Source of the DNA: Mucilaginibacter sabulilitoris
GTDB taxonomy: Bacteria > Bacteroidota > Bacteroidia > Sphingobacteriales > Sphingobacteriaceae
Length of the DNA: 64,000 nt
Reading direction: 5' to 3'
Assembly: GCF_034262375.1 (NCBI RefSeq)
Contig: NZ_CP139558.1
Span: 4,960,001-5,024,000 of the forward strand
Part shown: one piece after another, positions 17,064 through 26,800 of the stretch
Position numbering within the stretch: position 1 is the first letter of the stretch
Layout of the letters: every line of letters begins with the position of its first letter
Notes under the pieces: generated by a model
Seen by the model: the letters and a program-made list of their open reading frames with translations, nothing else
Database searches by the model: none
What the model was told of the DNA's origin: nothing
Program-made: the position numbers and the translations under genes

Positions 17064-17150
17064 AATATCGTCTGTATGTTACCGAGCATTTGGGCTAAGG
17101 CCATTAATGAGCTTAGTAAGTATGTTGTTTAAATTGGATTGGTGTAAGAG

Positions 17151-17158
17151 CAAATATA
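17151..17158 (-). promoter_or_regulatory. -7 promoter box for the RuBisCO-like operon
   Basis: Read on the minus strand this is TATATTTG, matching TAnnTTTG. It would give a leader of roughly 80 bases. No matching -33 element is clear. Confidence 0.4.
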
Positions 17159-17258
17159 TAAGCCTCGTGTGAGATGTATTTGTACGATATACGCCAGGTA
17201 TTATAATATGTTAGCAATGGAATTTAGTTAGTTTTTTGTAATAATCTACCCGTTTTCC

Positions 17259-18299
17259 CTAATGCAGGCCCTGTTTGAAAATACCGGCATCAATGTCCCG
17301 GCCAGCAGACGTTGGGCTAAGATTGAGATAATCTTTGGGCTGACCTTTGATTGTTATTTCATTCAGAATTACTTTTCCTGATTTTCTGACCTGTTTTTCG
17401 ATTGGCTTATTAAGCAGGTCCGGCACGATTTCTTCCTCATTAAAACCCATATAAGCGACGTTTCCAGAAATAAGGGAATGGCTGAATTTATAATTGCGAT
17501 GAATGCCCCGATAACCTACCCAAAAATAGTTTCCGTCTGCTATAATATTATCGGTAAAAGTAAAAGGCATCAGCGAACTCTGCCCGTAACCATACCAAAC
17601 AGCACCTTCATAAGCACCATAAATGATCGAATGGGTTAGTGAAAAATCCGCGAGTCCGAGGAACGCCAAAACAGCATTTTTAGCGCCCCAAAATATACAA
17701 TGATCAATATGAATTCCAGCACCTTGCGCAAAAACGCCGCCTTGCATAGGTGCGCAGTTCTTTTCCCCTATAAAATAACACTGGGAAATTTCCAGGCCGG
17801 TCAAAGTGCTGTCCCTCCTTTCTACGACATAATAATATTGAGATGCAGGGTTAGGGTTACCAATAAACTTTAGTCCTTTAATCACCACCTGGTTACGCTC
17901 AATTTGAAAAGCAATGCTGGCGTGCTTTAAATTACCTTTCCTGTTGGAATCCGCTACACATTGAATAACAGGCATTTTAGATGGTGTCCAACCGGTATCA
18001 TCGGGCATAACAGCTGCTTGAAAGGTATATTTTGTAGCAACAGGCCTGGCGCTTTCCTGATGGATTAGCAACGGTTCTGTAATGGTGTATAAGCCTGGCG
18101 CTATCCTGATGGTGATTGGCTCATTGCCACTGAACTTATTGGCACGGCTTACCGCTTGCTCCAGGCTGGTCAATGGTGCATAAAGTGTCCCAGGGGCATC
18201 ATCACGGCCTTTGGATATATCTACATATAAGGTTTGCGCGCTTACTGGAATACTCAGTATTAATAAAATGACAAACGTTAAATATTTTACCGAATTCAT
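17259..18299 (-). CDS. Secreted right-handed beta-helix protein
   Basis: 346 residues with a signal peptide (cut near ...SIPVSAQ, residue 22). The start YVDISKGRDDAPGTLYAPLTSLEQAVSRAN is the typical opening of pectate-lyase-like beta-helix proteins (DUF1565/Beta_helix), followed by APGLYTITEPLLI and repeated strand turns such as GLKFIGNPN, GLEISQCYFIGEKN, GIHIDHCIFWGAKN, DFSLTHSIIYGAYE, FTFTDNIIADGNY, YKFSHSLISGNV. It is a polysaccharide-binding or polysaccharide-cleaving candidate, but no lyase or hydrolase catalytic set could be identified. It lies next to the RuBisCO-like operon on the same strand, separated by 195 bases, so it may have its own promoter. Confidence 0.65.
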   Translation of the reverse strand: MNSVKYLTFVILLILSIPVSAQTLYVDISKGRDDAPGTLYAPLTSLEQAVSRANKFSGNEPITIRIAPGLYTITEPLLIHQESARPVATKYTFQAAVMPDDTGWTPSKMPVIQCVADSNRKGNLKHASIAFQIERNQVVIKGLKFIGNPNPASQYYYVVERRDSTLTGLEISQCYFIGEKNCAPMQGGVFAQGAGIHIDHCIFWGAKNAVLAFLGLADFSLTHSIIYGAYEGAVWYGYGQSSLMPFTFTDNIIADGNYFWVGYRGIHRNYKFSHSLISGNVAYMGFNEEEIVPDLLNKPIEKQVRKSGKVILNEITIKGQPKDYLNLSPTSAGRDIDAGIFKQGLH

Positions 18300-18462
18300 A
18301 ATTGAATGGACCCGTTGATTTTAAGGTAAATCTAAAAAAGGAAACCGGGTTTGGTTGTTCACAATACATTCAAATTCGTTCAAATTTTATCATATTGATA
18401 ATCAATAACTTTAATTCCAAGTATCAAACTACATTTTTCTTCCCTTAATAGGCTAAACCGGC

Positions 18463-18470
18463 TATTTTTG
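18463..18470 (+). promoter_or_regulatory. -7 promoter box for the methyltransferase gene
   Basis: TATTTTTG fits TAnnTTTG, 22 bases before the start codon. Confidence 0.35.
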
Positions 18471-18492
18471 ATACAGACGAATTTTTAAAAAA

Positions 18493-18993
18493 ATGAAACA
18501 AAGCGATGCCATAGCCCTCATCTCCAAAGGAATTACGAGCCATTTACCCCAGCACTGGGCAGATTTGGGCTGTGGAAATGGCACATTCACCAATGCGCTT
18601 TTTCACCTGTTGCCCGTGGGTAGTCAAATCGAAGCTATTGACCGTCAAACCCAGCGCCTGGATATTCCGGTAAATTTTGCTATAGCTAATTTTGAAACAG
18701 ATGAACTAAAACTAACTGATCTTGATGGCATAATAATGGCTAATTCGTTCCACTTTGTACAAAACAAGAAAAAACTCATCGCTAAGATGAAGCCTTGTTT
18801 TTCAGGAAATCCAACATTCCTAATCGTTGAATATGATACAGATAAGGCTAATTCCTGGGTACCCTATCCCCTTTCTTTCCTAAGCCTTTGTACTTTGTTT
18901 ACCTCGCTTGGCTATCATCAGGCTATTAAATTGGCTGAGCGCCCATCGGTATATAACCGGGCAAAGATATATGCCGCGCTTATTCAAAAATGA
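18493..18993 (+). CDS. Class I SAM-dependent methyltransferase
   Basis: 166 residues. Motif I is HWADLGCGNGTFTNAL (SAM-binding glycine loop near 24-30), an acidic residue after beta-2 appears in QIEAIDRQ, and GIIMANSFHFV matches the post-motif region. It is a short methyltransferase_11/25-type enzyme; the substrate cannot be told. It is divergent from the beta-helix gene and not obviously in an operon with the downstream GH127 gene (about 150 bases apart). Confidence 0.8.
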   Translation: MKQSDAIALISKGITSHLPQHWADLGCGNGTFTNALFHLLPVGSQIEAIDRQTQRLDIPVNFAIANFETDELKLTDLDGIIMANSFHFVQNKKKLIAKMKPCFSGNPTFLIVEYDTDKANSWVPYPLSFLSLCTLFTSLGYHQAIKLAERPSVYNRAKIYAALIQK

Positions 18994-19147
18994 TATTTGG
19001 AGCATTGTTTATTATCTGCAGGTGCGTCTGTTCCTCATAATTTATTGATTACAAAAAAAATAAGTGTTATAATCACAATAATTAAAAACTTTGTTTATCT
19101 TAGTAATCATAACCAATTTCCGAACCTTTACTACCGTTATTTTAAAT

Positions 19148-21091
19148 ATGAACACGAAGAAAATAATCCGCCCTCTTTTATGGCTTTGCTTAATCGCTTT
19201 ATATTTTTCCATGCCATTGCAAGCGAGGGCGCAATCTTCATTGCAGGAATTTAAACTGCAGCAGGTTACTTTATTACCCAGTGTGTTTAAAAACGCACAA
19301 CAAACAGATATGACTTATATGCTTGCCTTAGATCCCGACCGTTTGCTCGCTCCCTATCTTAGAGAAGCTGGTTTAATACCAAAGAAGAAAAGTTATGGCA
19401 ACTGGGAAAATACAGGTTTGGACGGTCATATTGGAGGGCATTACCTGTCAGCATTATCCAACATGTACGCTTCTACCCATAATGCGGAGTTAAACAGACG
19501 TCTGGATTATATGCTGGCGCAACTGAAACGTTGCCAGGATAAAACGGGAAGCGGTTATTTAGGCGGCATACCGGGCGGAACAGCGATGTGGAAGGATATC
19601 GCTGCAGGCAAAATTGAAGCTGAACCTTTTGCTCTGAACAAAAAATGGGTACCGCTTTATAATATTCACAAGCTTTTTGCCGGTTTAAGAGACGCGTATC
19701 TGATTGCCGGAAAAACACAGGCAAAAGAAATACTGGTACGATTAACAGACTATATTTATGATGTTTCCACCAAATTGACCGACGAACAGATACAAACTAT
19801 GCTTATTTCGGAGCATGGCGGATTGAACGAGGTATTTGCGGATGTGTCAGTGATAACCGGTCAAGATAAATACCTTACTCTGGCGCGTCGGTTTTCGCAT
19901 AAAGCGATTTTAAACCCATTAATACAAGGACAAGATGAACTAAACGGGCTGCATGCCAACATGCAGATACCCAAGGCGGTTGGTTTTCAACGCATATCAG
20001 AAGTTGGAGGCGATAAAGATTATGGTAAGGCTGCTGAATTTTTTTGGGAAACCGTGGTAAATAACCGTACGGTAGTAATTGGTGGCAACAGTGTAAATGA
20101 GCATTTTAACCCAACCGGTAATTTTACTAAGATGATTACCGACGTTGCAGGCCCCGAAACCTGTAATTCGTATAATATGCTTAAGCTAACCCGCCACCTT
20201 TTTGAAAAAGAGGGCAACGTGAAGTACATGGATTTTTACGAGCGTGTTTTATATAATCATATATTATCAAGTCAGCACCCTACACATGGTGGATTCGTGT
20301 ATTACACTTCTATGCGCCCACGTCATTACCGTGTTTATTCGCAACCACAGGAAGCCATGTGGTGCTGCGTTGGATCGGGCATGGAAAATCATGGTAAATA
20401 TGCCGAGCTTATTTACAGCTATCACCAAAAAGATCTATACGTGAATTTGTTTATCCCCTCTCGCCTCAATTGGGCATCAAAGGGATTCGTCCTTTCGCAG
20501 CAAACCAAGTTTCCGGATCAGGAAACTACCCAGCTTTTAGTTGAAGCAGTAAAGCCTGGTGCGTTTACGATAAACATTCGTTACCCGCATTGGGTGAAAC
20601 CTGGCGCGTTGCAAATAAAAATAAATGGGGCTAAAGTGGCTGTTGACACACAACCAGGCACCTATGTAAAATTAAACCGGGCATGGAAAAAGGGCGATGA
20701 AATAGAAGTGCGTTTACCAATGGGTTTAAGTACGGAAGCACTGCCCGATAGCTCAGGTTATGTGGCATTTTTGCACGGTCCTATTGTATTGGCAGCAAAG
20801 ACCGGCACGTCAGACCTGGATAATTTAATTGGAGACTCGGATCAATTTGGTGGCTTTCGTGCCAGAGGGAAAATGTATCCTTTAGATTCGGCACCGGTAT
20901 TAGCCGCTAATGACCCTGATCTTACCAAATACCTGAAACCAGTAAACGGAAAAGATCAAACCTTTACAGCTCCGGACTTGATCAGTCCTGCCAGTTACAA
21001 AAACCTGGAATTGATTCCTTTTTATAAGTTACATGATGCCCGGTACATGATTTACTGGCATAAAGGGCAATTGCAGGCTTCTGCAAAATAG
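19148..21091 (+). CDS. GH127 family beta-L-arabinofuranosidase-like protein
   Basis: 647 residues from the ATG at 19148, which opens a signal peptide (MNTKKIIRPLLWLCLIALYF, cut after ARAQ); an upstream TTG adds an implausible extension. The GH127 (DUF1680) zinc-thiolate site is complete: PETCNSYN with E337 and C339, and MWCCVGSGMENHGKYAE with C406 and C407, matching the Glu/Cys/Cys/Cys ligands and Cys nucleophile of the characterised Bifidobacterium enzyme. Expected role: release of L-arabinofuranose from plant glycans in the periplasm. No SusC/SusD pair accompanies it. It fits the cell-wall sugar theme of the nearby beta-helix and RuBisCO-like operon. Confidence 0.85.
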   Translation: MNTKKIIRPLLWLCLIALYFSMPLQARAQSSLQEFKLQQVTLLPSVFKNAQQTDMTYMLALDPDRLLAPYLREAGLIPKKKSYGNWENTGLDGHIGGHYLSALSNMYASTHNAELNRRLDYMLAQLKRCQDKTGSGYLGGIPGGTAMWKDIAAGKIEAEPFALNKKWVPLYNIHKLFAGLRDAYLIAGKTQAKEILVRLTDYIYDVSTKLTDEQIQTMLISEHGGLNEVFADVSVITGQDKYLTLARRFSHKAILNPLIQGQDELNGLHANMQIPKAVGFQRISEVGGDKDYGKAAEFFWETVVNNRTVVIGGNSVNEHFNPTGNFTKMITDVAGPETCNSYNMLKLTRHLFEKEGNVKYMDFYERVLYNHILSSQHPTHGGFVYYTSMRPRHYRVYSQPQEAMWCCVGSGMENHGKYAELIYSYHQKDLYVNLFIPSRLNWASKGFVLSQQTKFPDQETTQLLVEAVKPGAFTINIRYPHWVKPGALQIKINGAKVAVDTQPGTYVKLNRAWKKGDEIEVRLPMGLSTEALPDSSGYVAFLHGPIVLAAKTGTSDLDNLIGDSDQFGGFRARGKMYPLDSAPVLAANDPDLTKYLKPVNGKDQTFTAPDLISPASYKNLELIPFYKLHDARYMIYWHKGQLQASAK

Positions 21092-21206
21092 AATTCCCTG
21101 ATTCCATCGGAAAATTAAGATACAATTGATATAACAGACAAAAAAGAATTAGTACCCCACGAGAGCAAAAGCTTCTTGGGCCGAAATTAATTTAATATTA
21201 AAAGCA

Positions 21207-21854
21207 TTATAACTCTTTTATTTGGATATGACGGTATTCCATCTGTCCGCGATCACCTTCCAATCCCATGGGGCCGGTTGAAGGCAATACCAAAGCATCC
21301 TCCAGTACTTCACCGTTGCACTCACAGTGAGCTACGTTGTCTTTCACAGTTACGATAATAGTGTTCCAGTCTTGTGGCTTATAATTTTTCAAATCCTTAT
21401 AGGGACCAGCTATAAGATAATCACGGCATTGGAGCTGCTGCTTACGCAAGAATATGCCACTATCCGCATTTTTTGAAGCGCGGAATTCTATCTTCAGAAT
21501 AAAGTTTTTGGGAAACTCCCGCAGCGTCCAGGACTGCTGTACTTTCCGTTCTACCCCCACCGGGTAGTTTACTGTGAGGATCCCATTCGCGGTTGAATAA
21601 CGTCCATCAGACGACTTGGCTTTTCCATCAAACTTCTCGGTTACTTCACCATTTGTGCCCCGGTAACACCAGCCTGTAAGTGTTGTTCCATCAAAAAGGC
21701 TTTCGAAGCCTTCGTCAGGTTTCCAACCGTCTTTGTTAGTAATATTGCTAACTGCCGTCGCCTTTGCCTGAGCATTTACCTGTAGACTAATTGACATGAA
21801 TCCAGCTGCGATCATAAAAATGGATGTAACAATCCTCAGTTTTACTTTTTTCAT
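21207..21854 (-). CDS. DUF1080 family secreted protein (3-keto-disaccharide hydrolase-like)
   Basis: 215 residues from the ATG at 21854 (MKKVKLRIVTSIFMI..., signal peptide ending near NAQ); longer starts up to 21890 exist but would overlap the upstream gene. The domain opens with FESLFDGTTLTGW and shows the jellyroll pattern ILTVNYP, FILKIEFRASKNADSGIFLR and WNTIIVTVKDNVAHCECNGE. Family members bind or hydrolyse (3-keto-)glycosides. It lies 25 bases after the cyclase-like gene, possibly on the same transcript. Confidence 0.8.
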   Translation of the reverse strand: MKKVKLRIVTSIFMIAAGFMSISLQVNAQAKATAVSNITNKDGWKPDEGFESLFDGTTLTGWCYRGTNGEVTEKFDGKAKSSDGRYSTANGILTVNYPVGVERKVQQSWTLREFPKNFILKIEFRASKNADSGIFLRKQQLQCRDYLIAGPYKDLKNYKPQDWNTIIVTVKDNVAHCECNGEVLEDALVLPSTGPMGLEGDRGQMEYRHIQIKEL

Positions 21855-21879
21855 TTGTAGGTATTTATAATTGATCATT

Positions 21880-22935
21880 TTATTTCTCACAAAACAGCTT
21901 AAGTTTTTCAGCCATCCGCTGCATATTCTCTAAAAGAATACCACGCGTTTCTTCAGGTATGGGAAGTTCTGCGGCATTCATAAAACGAACAGAAAAATGG
22001 CAGGATTTTTCATCTACTTTTTTAAAAACAAATTCATAAACCAATGAAATATTCATTTCTTCTATCCGACAGCTTTCCGCATAATTGATCTCTTCATCTG
22101 ACGATATCATTAGTAATGGCGATATCGTGGATTGATGATTCTCGAATAAACAATGGTGAAGGCTCCCAATACAAATATCAGGCATGTCTTGCTCAACTTT
22201 TTGCAAACCGGGCATCCACTCTGCACGGCCGGGAATATTCATTATCACCATATAAACATCAAGAAAATTAGCTGCTATTGTTGTTTGCAGATAAGGAGTG
22301 CTATCCTTCCGGTAATAACTTTGTGGTGCCTGGGGTGCCGGAACATTTTTTCGTGCTTCATTGAGTAACGCAAAATGGTACCCGACTTTCCCAATAGAAG
22401 CATATTCTTCAAATGCGTTCCCCCACACCATATCTGCCGTTTCCGTCGAATCATTAACTTGTTTCAATAGCTTCTCCGACATGAGCAGGTATTCGTGGCT
22501 ATCAATACTATTTTTAAGCAACCTGTGCGCAACAATCATTTCCATGCCAGATTGCTTTACAAAGCGCCCTACTTTTAATTCTACTAACGGTCCATAATGT
22601 ACTATAAATTTCAACGTGAGATTTATAATAGCTTTACAAGCTCCACAAGGACATATAGTATATTGCTGCATCCACATGCGCTGCGAATGGAAAGCATTAA
22701 AAATTTTAAGGCAAATACCTAATATTTCCTTCTTAGAAGGTGCCGGCCCTTTTTTGATCAATAAAACAGCATCACCTTCAATTTCTGAAACTTCATACTC
22801 TTCTCCAATAGCGTTTAACATAGCATCAATGAGCATATGAATGGCACGTGAAGAATGACTCAGTTCAGTAGTAGTCATGAACTCTGTAAACCCACTGATA
22901 TCCGGAATCAGGATTGTTGCGTTAGTTTCGGCCAT
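21880..22935 (-). CDS. DUF2652 protein with nucleotide-cyclase-like N-terminus
   Basis: 351 residues. The N-terminus reads LIPDISGFTEFM (residues 9-20) and EIEGDAVLLI (51-60), the layout of class III nucleotidyl cyclase catalytic domains (metal-binding Asp near 12 and 55). A Cys cluster ICPCGACK follows near 98-105. The C-terminal third (about 215-351, with IPGRAEWMPGLQKVEQ and FSVRFMNAAELPIPEE) resembles an SRPBCC/START-like lipid or ligand-binding domain. This is the Bacteroidota/actinobacterial DUF2652 architecture; cyclase activity is not established and later catalytic residues are not obvious. It is divergent from the small unknown genes that begin at 23095. Confidence 0.7.
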   Translation of the reverse strand: MAETNATILIPDISGFTEFMTTTELSHSSRAIHMLIDAMLNAIGEEYEVSEIEGDAVLLIKKGPAPSKKEILGICLKIFNAFHSQRMWMQQYTICPCGACKAIINLTLKFIVHYGPLVELKVGRFVKQSGMEMIVAHRLLKNSIDSHEYLLMSEKLLKQVNDSTETADMVWGNAFEEYASIGKVGYHFALLNEARKNVPAPQAPQSYYRKDSTPYLQTTIAANFLDVYMVIMNIPGRAEWMPGLQKVEQDMPDICIGSLHHCLFENHQSTISPLLMISSDEEINYAESCRIEEMNISLVYEFVFKKVDEKSCHFSVRFMNAAELPIPEETRGILLENMQRMAEKLKLFCEK

Positions 22936-23002
22936 GATGCGAAGAATATATATCTAAGATAGTTAAAATTCTAACTCCTAATCGCTTATAACTTATTGAG
23001 AA

Positions 23003-23010
23003 TAATTTTG
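23003..23010 (+). promoter_or_regulatory. -7 promoter box upstream of the small unknown genes
   Basis: TAATTTTG fits TAnnTTTG and lies 84 bases before the start codon at 23095. Confidence 0.35.
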
Positions 23011-23094
23011 TGTAGTTTTTTGACATAGTTGTACAATAGTAAAAGATACTAATAAGGCACAGTATTTGACATATGATAATCAAATACTTAAACT

Positions 23095-23277
23095 ATGGGA
23101 TTCGAAAAATTACTAAAAGTCACAAAAGCACAATTTGAAAAACTCCTGCGGGATATTATTGCACGAGAAAATTATAACGTTCATTACAGTTATACCAAAA
23201 TGGATTACTATATCTCAGGAGACGAAGATGCCCTGGATAAATTAAAGCTTGCAAGCGAGGGATTAACAATGTCCTAA
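23095..23277 (+). CDS. Small unknown protein (60 aa)
   Basis: MGFEKLLKVTKAQFEKLLRD is followed by a Tyr-rich segment (YNVHYSYTKMDYYISGDEDALDKL). No signal peptide or membrane segment, and no family recognised. It is a plausible gene because it has its own -7 box and sits 13 bases before another small gene on the same strand. It may belong to the giant-protein block downstream. Confidence 0.45.
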   Translation: MGFEKLLKVTKAQFEKLLRDIIARENYNVHYSYTKMDYYISGDEDALDKLKLASEGLTMS

Positions 23278-23290
23278 TTAAACAACAAGA

Positions 23291-23575
23291 ATGGCAGAGA
23301 AGGCATACATAATTGAAATACCGGAAGGCGAACATAATGACTTCTTTATCAGATTTGCTATAGAAACCTGCGGTATATCTCTATGTCCAATTCCTATTGC
23401 TAATCATGAATTTGTTTTCACTACAAATAGCCTGCTTGAACTTATCGATTGTCTGGATTGGAATTTTTATAGATTTTTCAATTCCGATGATTCCATAACT
23501 TCGCCAAGACTGGCAGGCCTTAATGAGCTCCTTATTTATTTGAATGATCAGCTTGCTAAAAACCTGATATCGTGA
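23291..23575 (+). CDS. Small unknown protein (94 aa)
   Basis: An acidic, probably cytoplasmic protein (pattern AYIIEIPEGEHNDFFIRFAIETCGI ... LLELIDCLDWNFYRFF). No family recognised. It follows the 60-residue gene by 13 bases, so the two are probably co-transcribed. A 268-base gap with a hairpin at 23640-23664 separates it from the giant genes. Confidence 0.5.
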   Translation: MAEKAYIIEIPEGEHNDFFIRFAIETCGISLCPIPIANHEFVFTTNSLLELIDCLDWNFYRFFNSDDSITSPRLAGLNELLIYLNDQLAKNLIS

Positions 23576-23639
23576 TATACTACTTATATTATGCCTACCC
23601 GCACTACCGCTAATTACTCAGGTTCGTAAAATCAGTCAT

Positions 23640-23664
23640 GCGCATTTTTGTGCAAAAAATGTGC
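23640..23664. terminator. Hairpin between the small genes and the giant-protein genes
   Basis: GCGCATTTTT / AAAAAATGTGC pair around a GTGC loop. It has no strong T-tract on either side, so it is a weak terminator or attenuator candidate. The rest of 23576-23843 is AT-rich with no coding signal. Confidence 0.35.
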
Positions 23665-23843
23665 TTGTATTTCCCACCATGCATTATCTATCTTTAAATA
23701 TTAATTAACGTCTTTAATTAAAAAATAAGGACTATACACCTTTCTTTCTGATTCTAAGCTATCCTAATAAACCAATAGTTACATCTTTCTGAGTTTACTT
23801 ATATTTTGTTAAGCAGGTTAAATTAAATTTTAATACCCTTTTT

Positions 23844-26800
23844 ATGAGCTTACAAGAAATTAATGATTTTCTTTTAAAGCTGCTTGGACCGTTAAAGCAA
23901 CATAAGCAAGCAGAAGGCATGCTTGAAAAACTTACAGACCTATTAAAAACAGCATTAACACAAGATAAACTTTATACAGAATGGCAGTTTAGCCTGCTTC
24001 CGGAACCTGCAGCGCCTGGGCCTGAAATAACTAAAGAACTTAATGATCTTGCCAATGATATTTTTGCAACGATTCCGCAAAGACCGGCTGATGAAAAATC
24101 ATATTGGATAAGGGAGCGAGATTTCCCATTTAGTAATGGCCCTGAGGGTAATCTGGGCAATGCGTTGGAGCCTGAATATTCCATCGGACCTTTTATCATC
24201 AATGATTATACAGAGCTTTATTATGATCTTTTTCTAATCACTCGTCAGTTTGTATTTTATTCACCCGGCAGGATAAATCCGCTTATGGTGATTTCCCTGC
24301 ATCAGGATATGGCTCTACCCAATCCTGTTGAGCCATTATTATTGGAAAGTTGTTCGCTATGGATAGATAGTCAGGTTTTAACAGATACAACTGCTCCTGA
24401 TAAAAGCTACGTTTGTATACATGCCAAAAACTGTACAATAACGTTCCCGGCAGGTGTAGGTATTGCCGGACCCGAAAATATCAGCATTCCGTCTATACTA
24501 CCCCTCACATTTGAATTTGCACCCGAATCGCCGGTTACGGGCGATGCAGCAGCTGGTAATGATGCAAGTGATATAACATGCACATTACCGGACAAGGTAA
24601 GCATAACCATTCTTAACAACAATGCTATTATTAATCATGCCGGCAGCAGTAGCATGACCGTCTTTGGAACAACCTCTGCTTTTGACGAAGCTGCAAGCGT
24701 AAAAGCAGTTTACAATAAAGATCTTAACCAGGTCAGGATCCCGCTACAAAATGCAGAAGAAAGCTGGACAGCAGGGTCATCTAAATCCAATATCATGAAA
24801 GTGGCTGGTACAGGACCTATTCAAAATTCTGGCTGGTACAATTATCCTTTGCGACCTGTGGATACGCTGGGTTTATCGCAATTAGGTAAATGTAATTCTT
24901 CAGGGCAGCTGGGTTTAGAGATAGGCGCCGGAATAAAATTGGAATGGGAAGGACTTGAAAATGGTCCCTTAATAGCTCAGTCATTTTTTTTAAGAGGAGG
25001 CAATGGTAGTTTAGGTATCATTTATACTTTTAAAGAAAGTGCCGTTTTAGAACAGCATTACCGCCTGTGGCTCAATAAAACTGACAGCACTTATTACTCT
25101 GACATCCGTTGCCGGCCGTTGACGTTATTGCCCGGATTTTTCGCCGCTGATGCGGTAGGTTATGAATATCATCGTCAATTCGCCGAGGTTAAAACAAAAA
25201 TCGATCGACCGGTAACTGGTAATGGTAAAAGATTTGATTTTCAATTTCCGGGAATAACAGAATTGACTAAAACCGATAGCGGTTGCTGGTTGACTGCAAT
25301 TGCCTCCAATAATACTCCTGTTAATCAAAATGAACCGCTTGATGATAAACTCAATAAAACATCGAGCATTGTATTAGAGAATGCCTTACTAACCGTTCAG
25401 ACACCGCTTATTTTAACTATTAAAGCAAAAGGTGAGCAAAGCGATTTGATGACTCATGGTATTTTTATGGAGTATCTCCCCGTATTCCGGATCATCCATA
25501 CCTTACCCGACCCTTATATCAGCAACCAAAAAAGCAAGGAAGACATTTTTGATGAAGCCAATCAGTTTAACACCTTCCCGCCAAGATCGGCTTTATTGGC
25601 TGTAACCATAAAATGGAACAGCGACGACGTAAAGATGGATATGCAACTTGCCGAAGAGTTTAGAACGGTGTTCAAGCAAAAAGCACTACCCGATGATGAT
25701 CTTAGAAATTATTTCCCTAATAATTTCATGAATCCATGCCAAACAGCCTATAATGATGCACTTACTTCGCCACTTCAAAATCATCCAGTTATAAGGCAGT
25801 TCATGAATCCGGAAAACTCCGATTATGATGCCGGCAACCTCATAGGCGCCTTTGGTTTTTTGCAATGGATGCCCGGTGATATTTGCCTGGTAGACGTATC
25901 GGGCAGGGCATCTCAAATGGGGGTTGCTTTTTCATCGCCATGGATTAATAACGCGCTTGGAGGAGGTAACTTCCCTTTAAACACTACAGGCTATGGCGGC
26001 CGGTTCACTTACCAGATTAACAACATGGAATTGGTAAGCTCCGGGCGTTTGGTGCGTGCCTTTACGTTGCCCCATATTCAGTGGGAACCGGTTACTAATA
26101 TTGAAAACCCTAATCTCACCGAGGCTGAGGTGCCATTTCCCTTATATTTCAATTCAAACGGAGCACCAACACGCATAGCGAGCAGCAATAAAGAAAATAT
26201 CTCGTTATCACCTAAAAAGGTTTTGCAGTTTATTTGCGAATCTTATAATAGCCAGGATAAACATGCGGCTTCGGCATACTTTAATTTACCTTTTGGTATG
26301 TGTGCGGTTGCCTATTTCAATCCAGAAAAAAGTGCGGCCACCGCCTTGCCGGTTGCATCGTTAAACTTTAATCAGCCCGATTTCAACACCAAAAAACTGG
26401 GGCAGTTAAACGGTGCCATTCAGCTTAACGCGGCAGCTTATTATAAAGATAGAGGCGATGGTAATTCTAAAATCACACCCGATGCATATTTCCATGGGTC
26501 AACTTTACAAGTTGCCATTACTGATCGCGAAAATAAAGAGGTTAAGATCGATGCCGGGCTTTTTGATATTGAATATTCATTTGTACAAGAAAATTCAATA
26601 TTGGGCATCCCTATTACAAGGCAATTTAACGCCGAGTTTTTCGGGGCATATCCTAATAATGAAACCATTATAAGAGAATACTCTGTAAACGCCAAAGTAC
26701 CTCTAAAACGCATTGATTTTTCAGGATACGGCGCCAGTATTTTTAGCAACTGGTTAAATGATAAAGCCAACTTTGGCCGGGTGAGCCAAACCCAGTTTAC

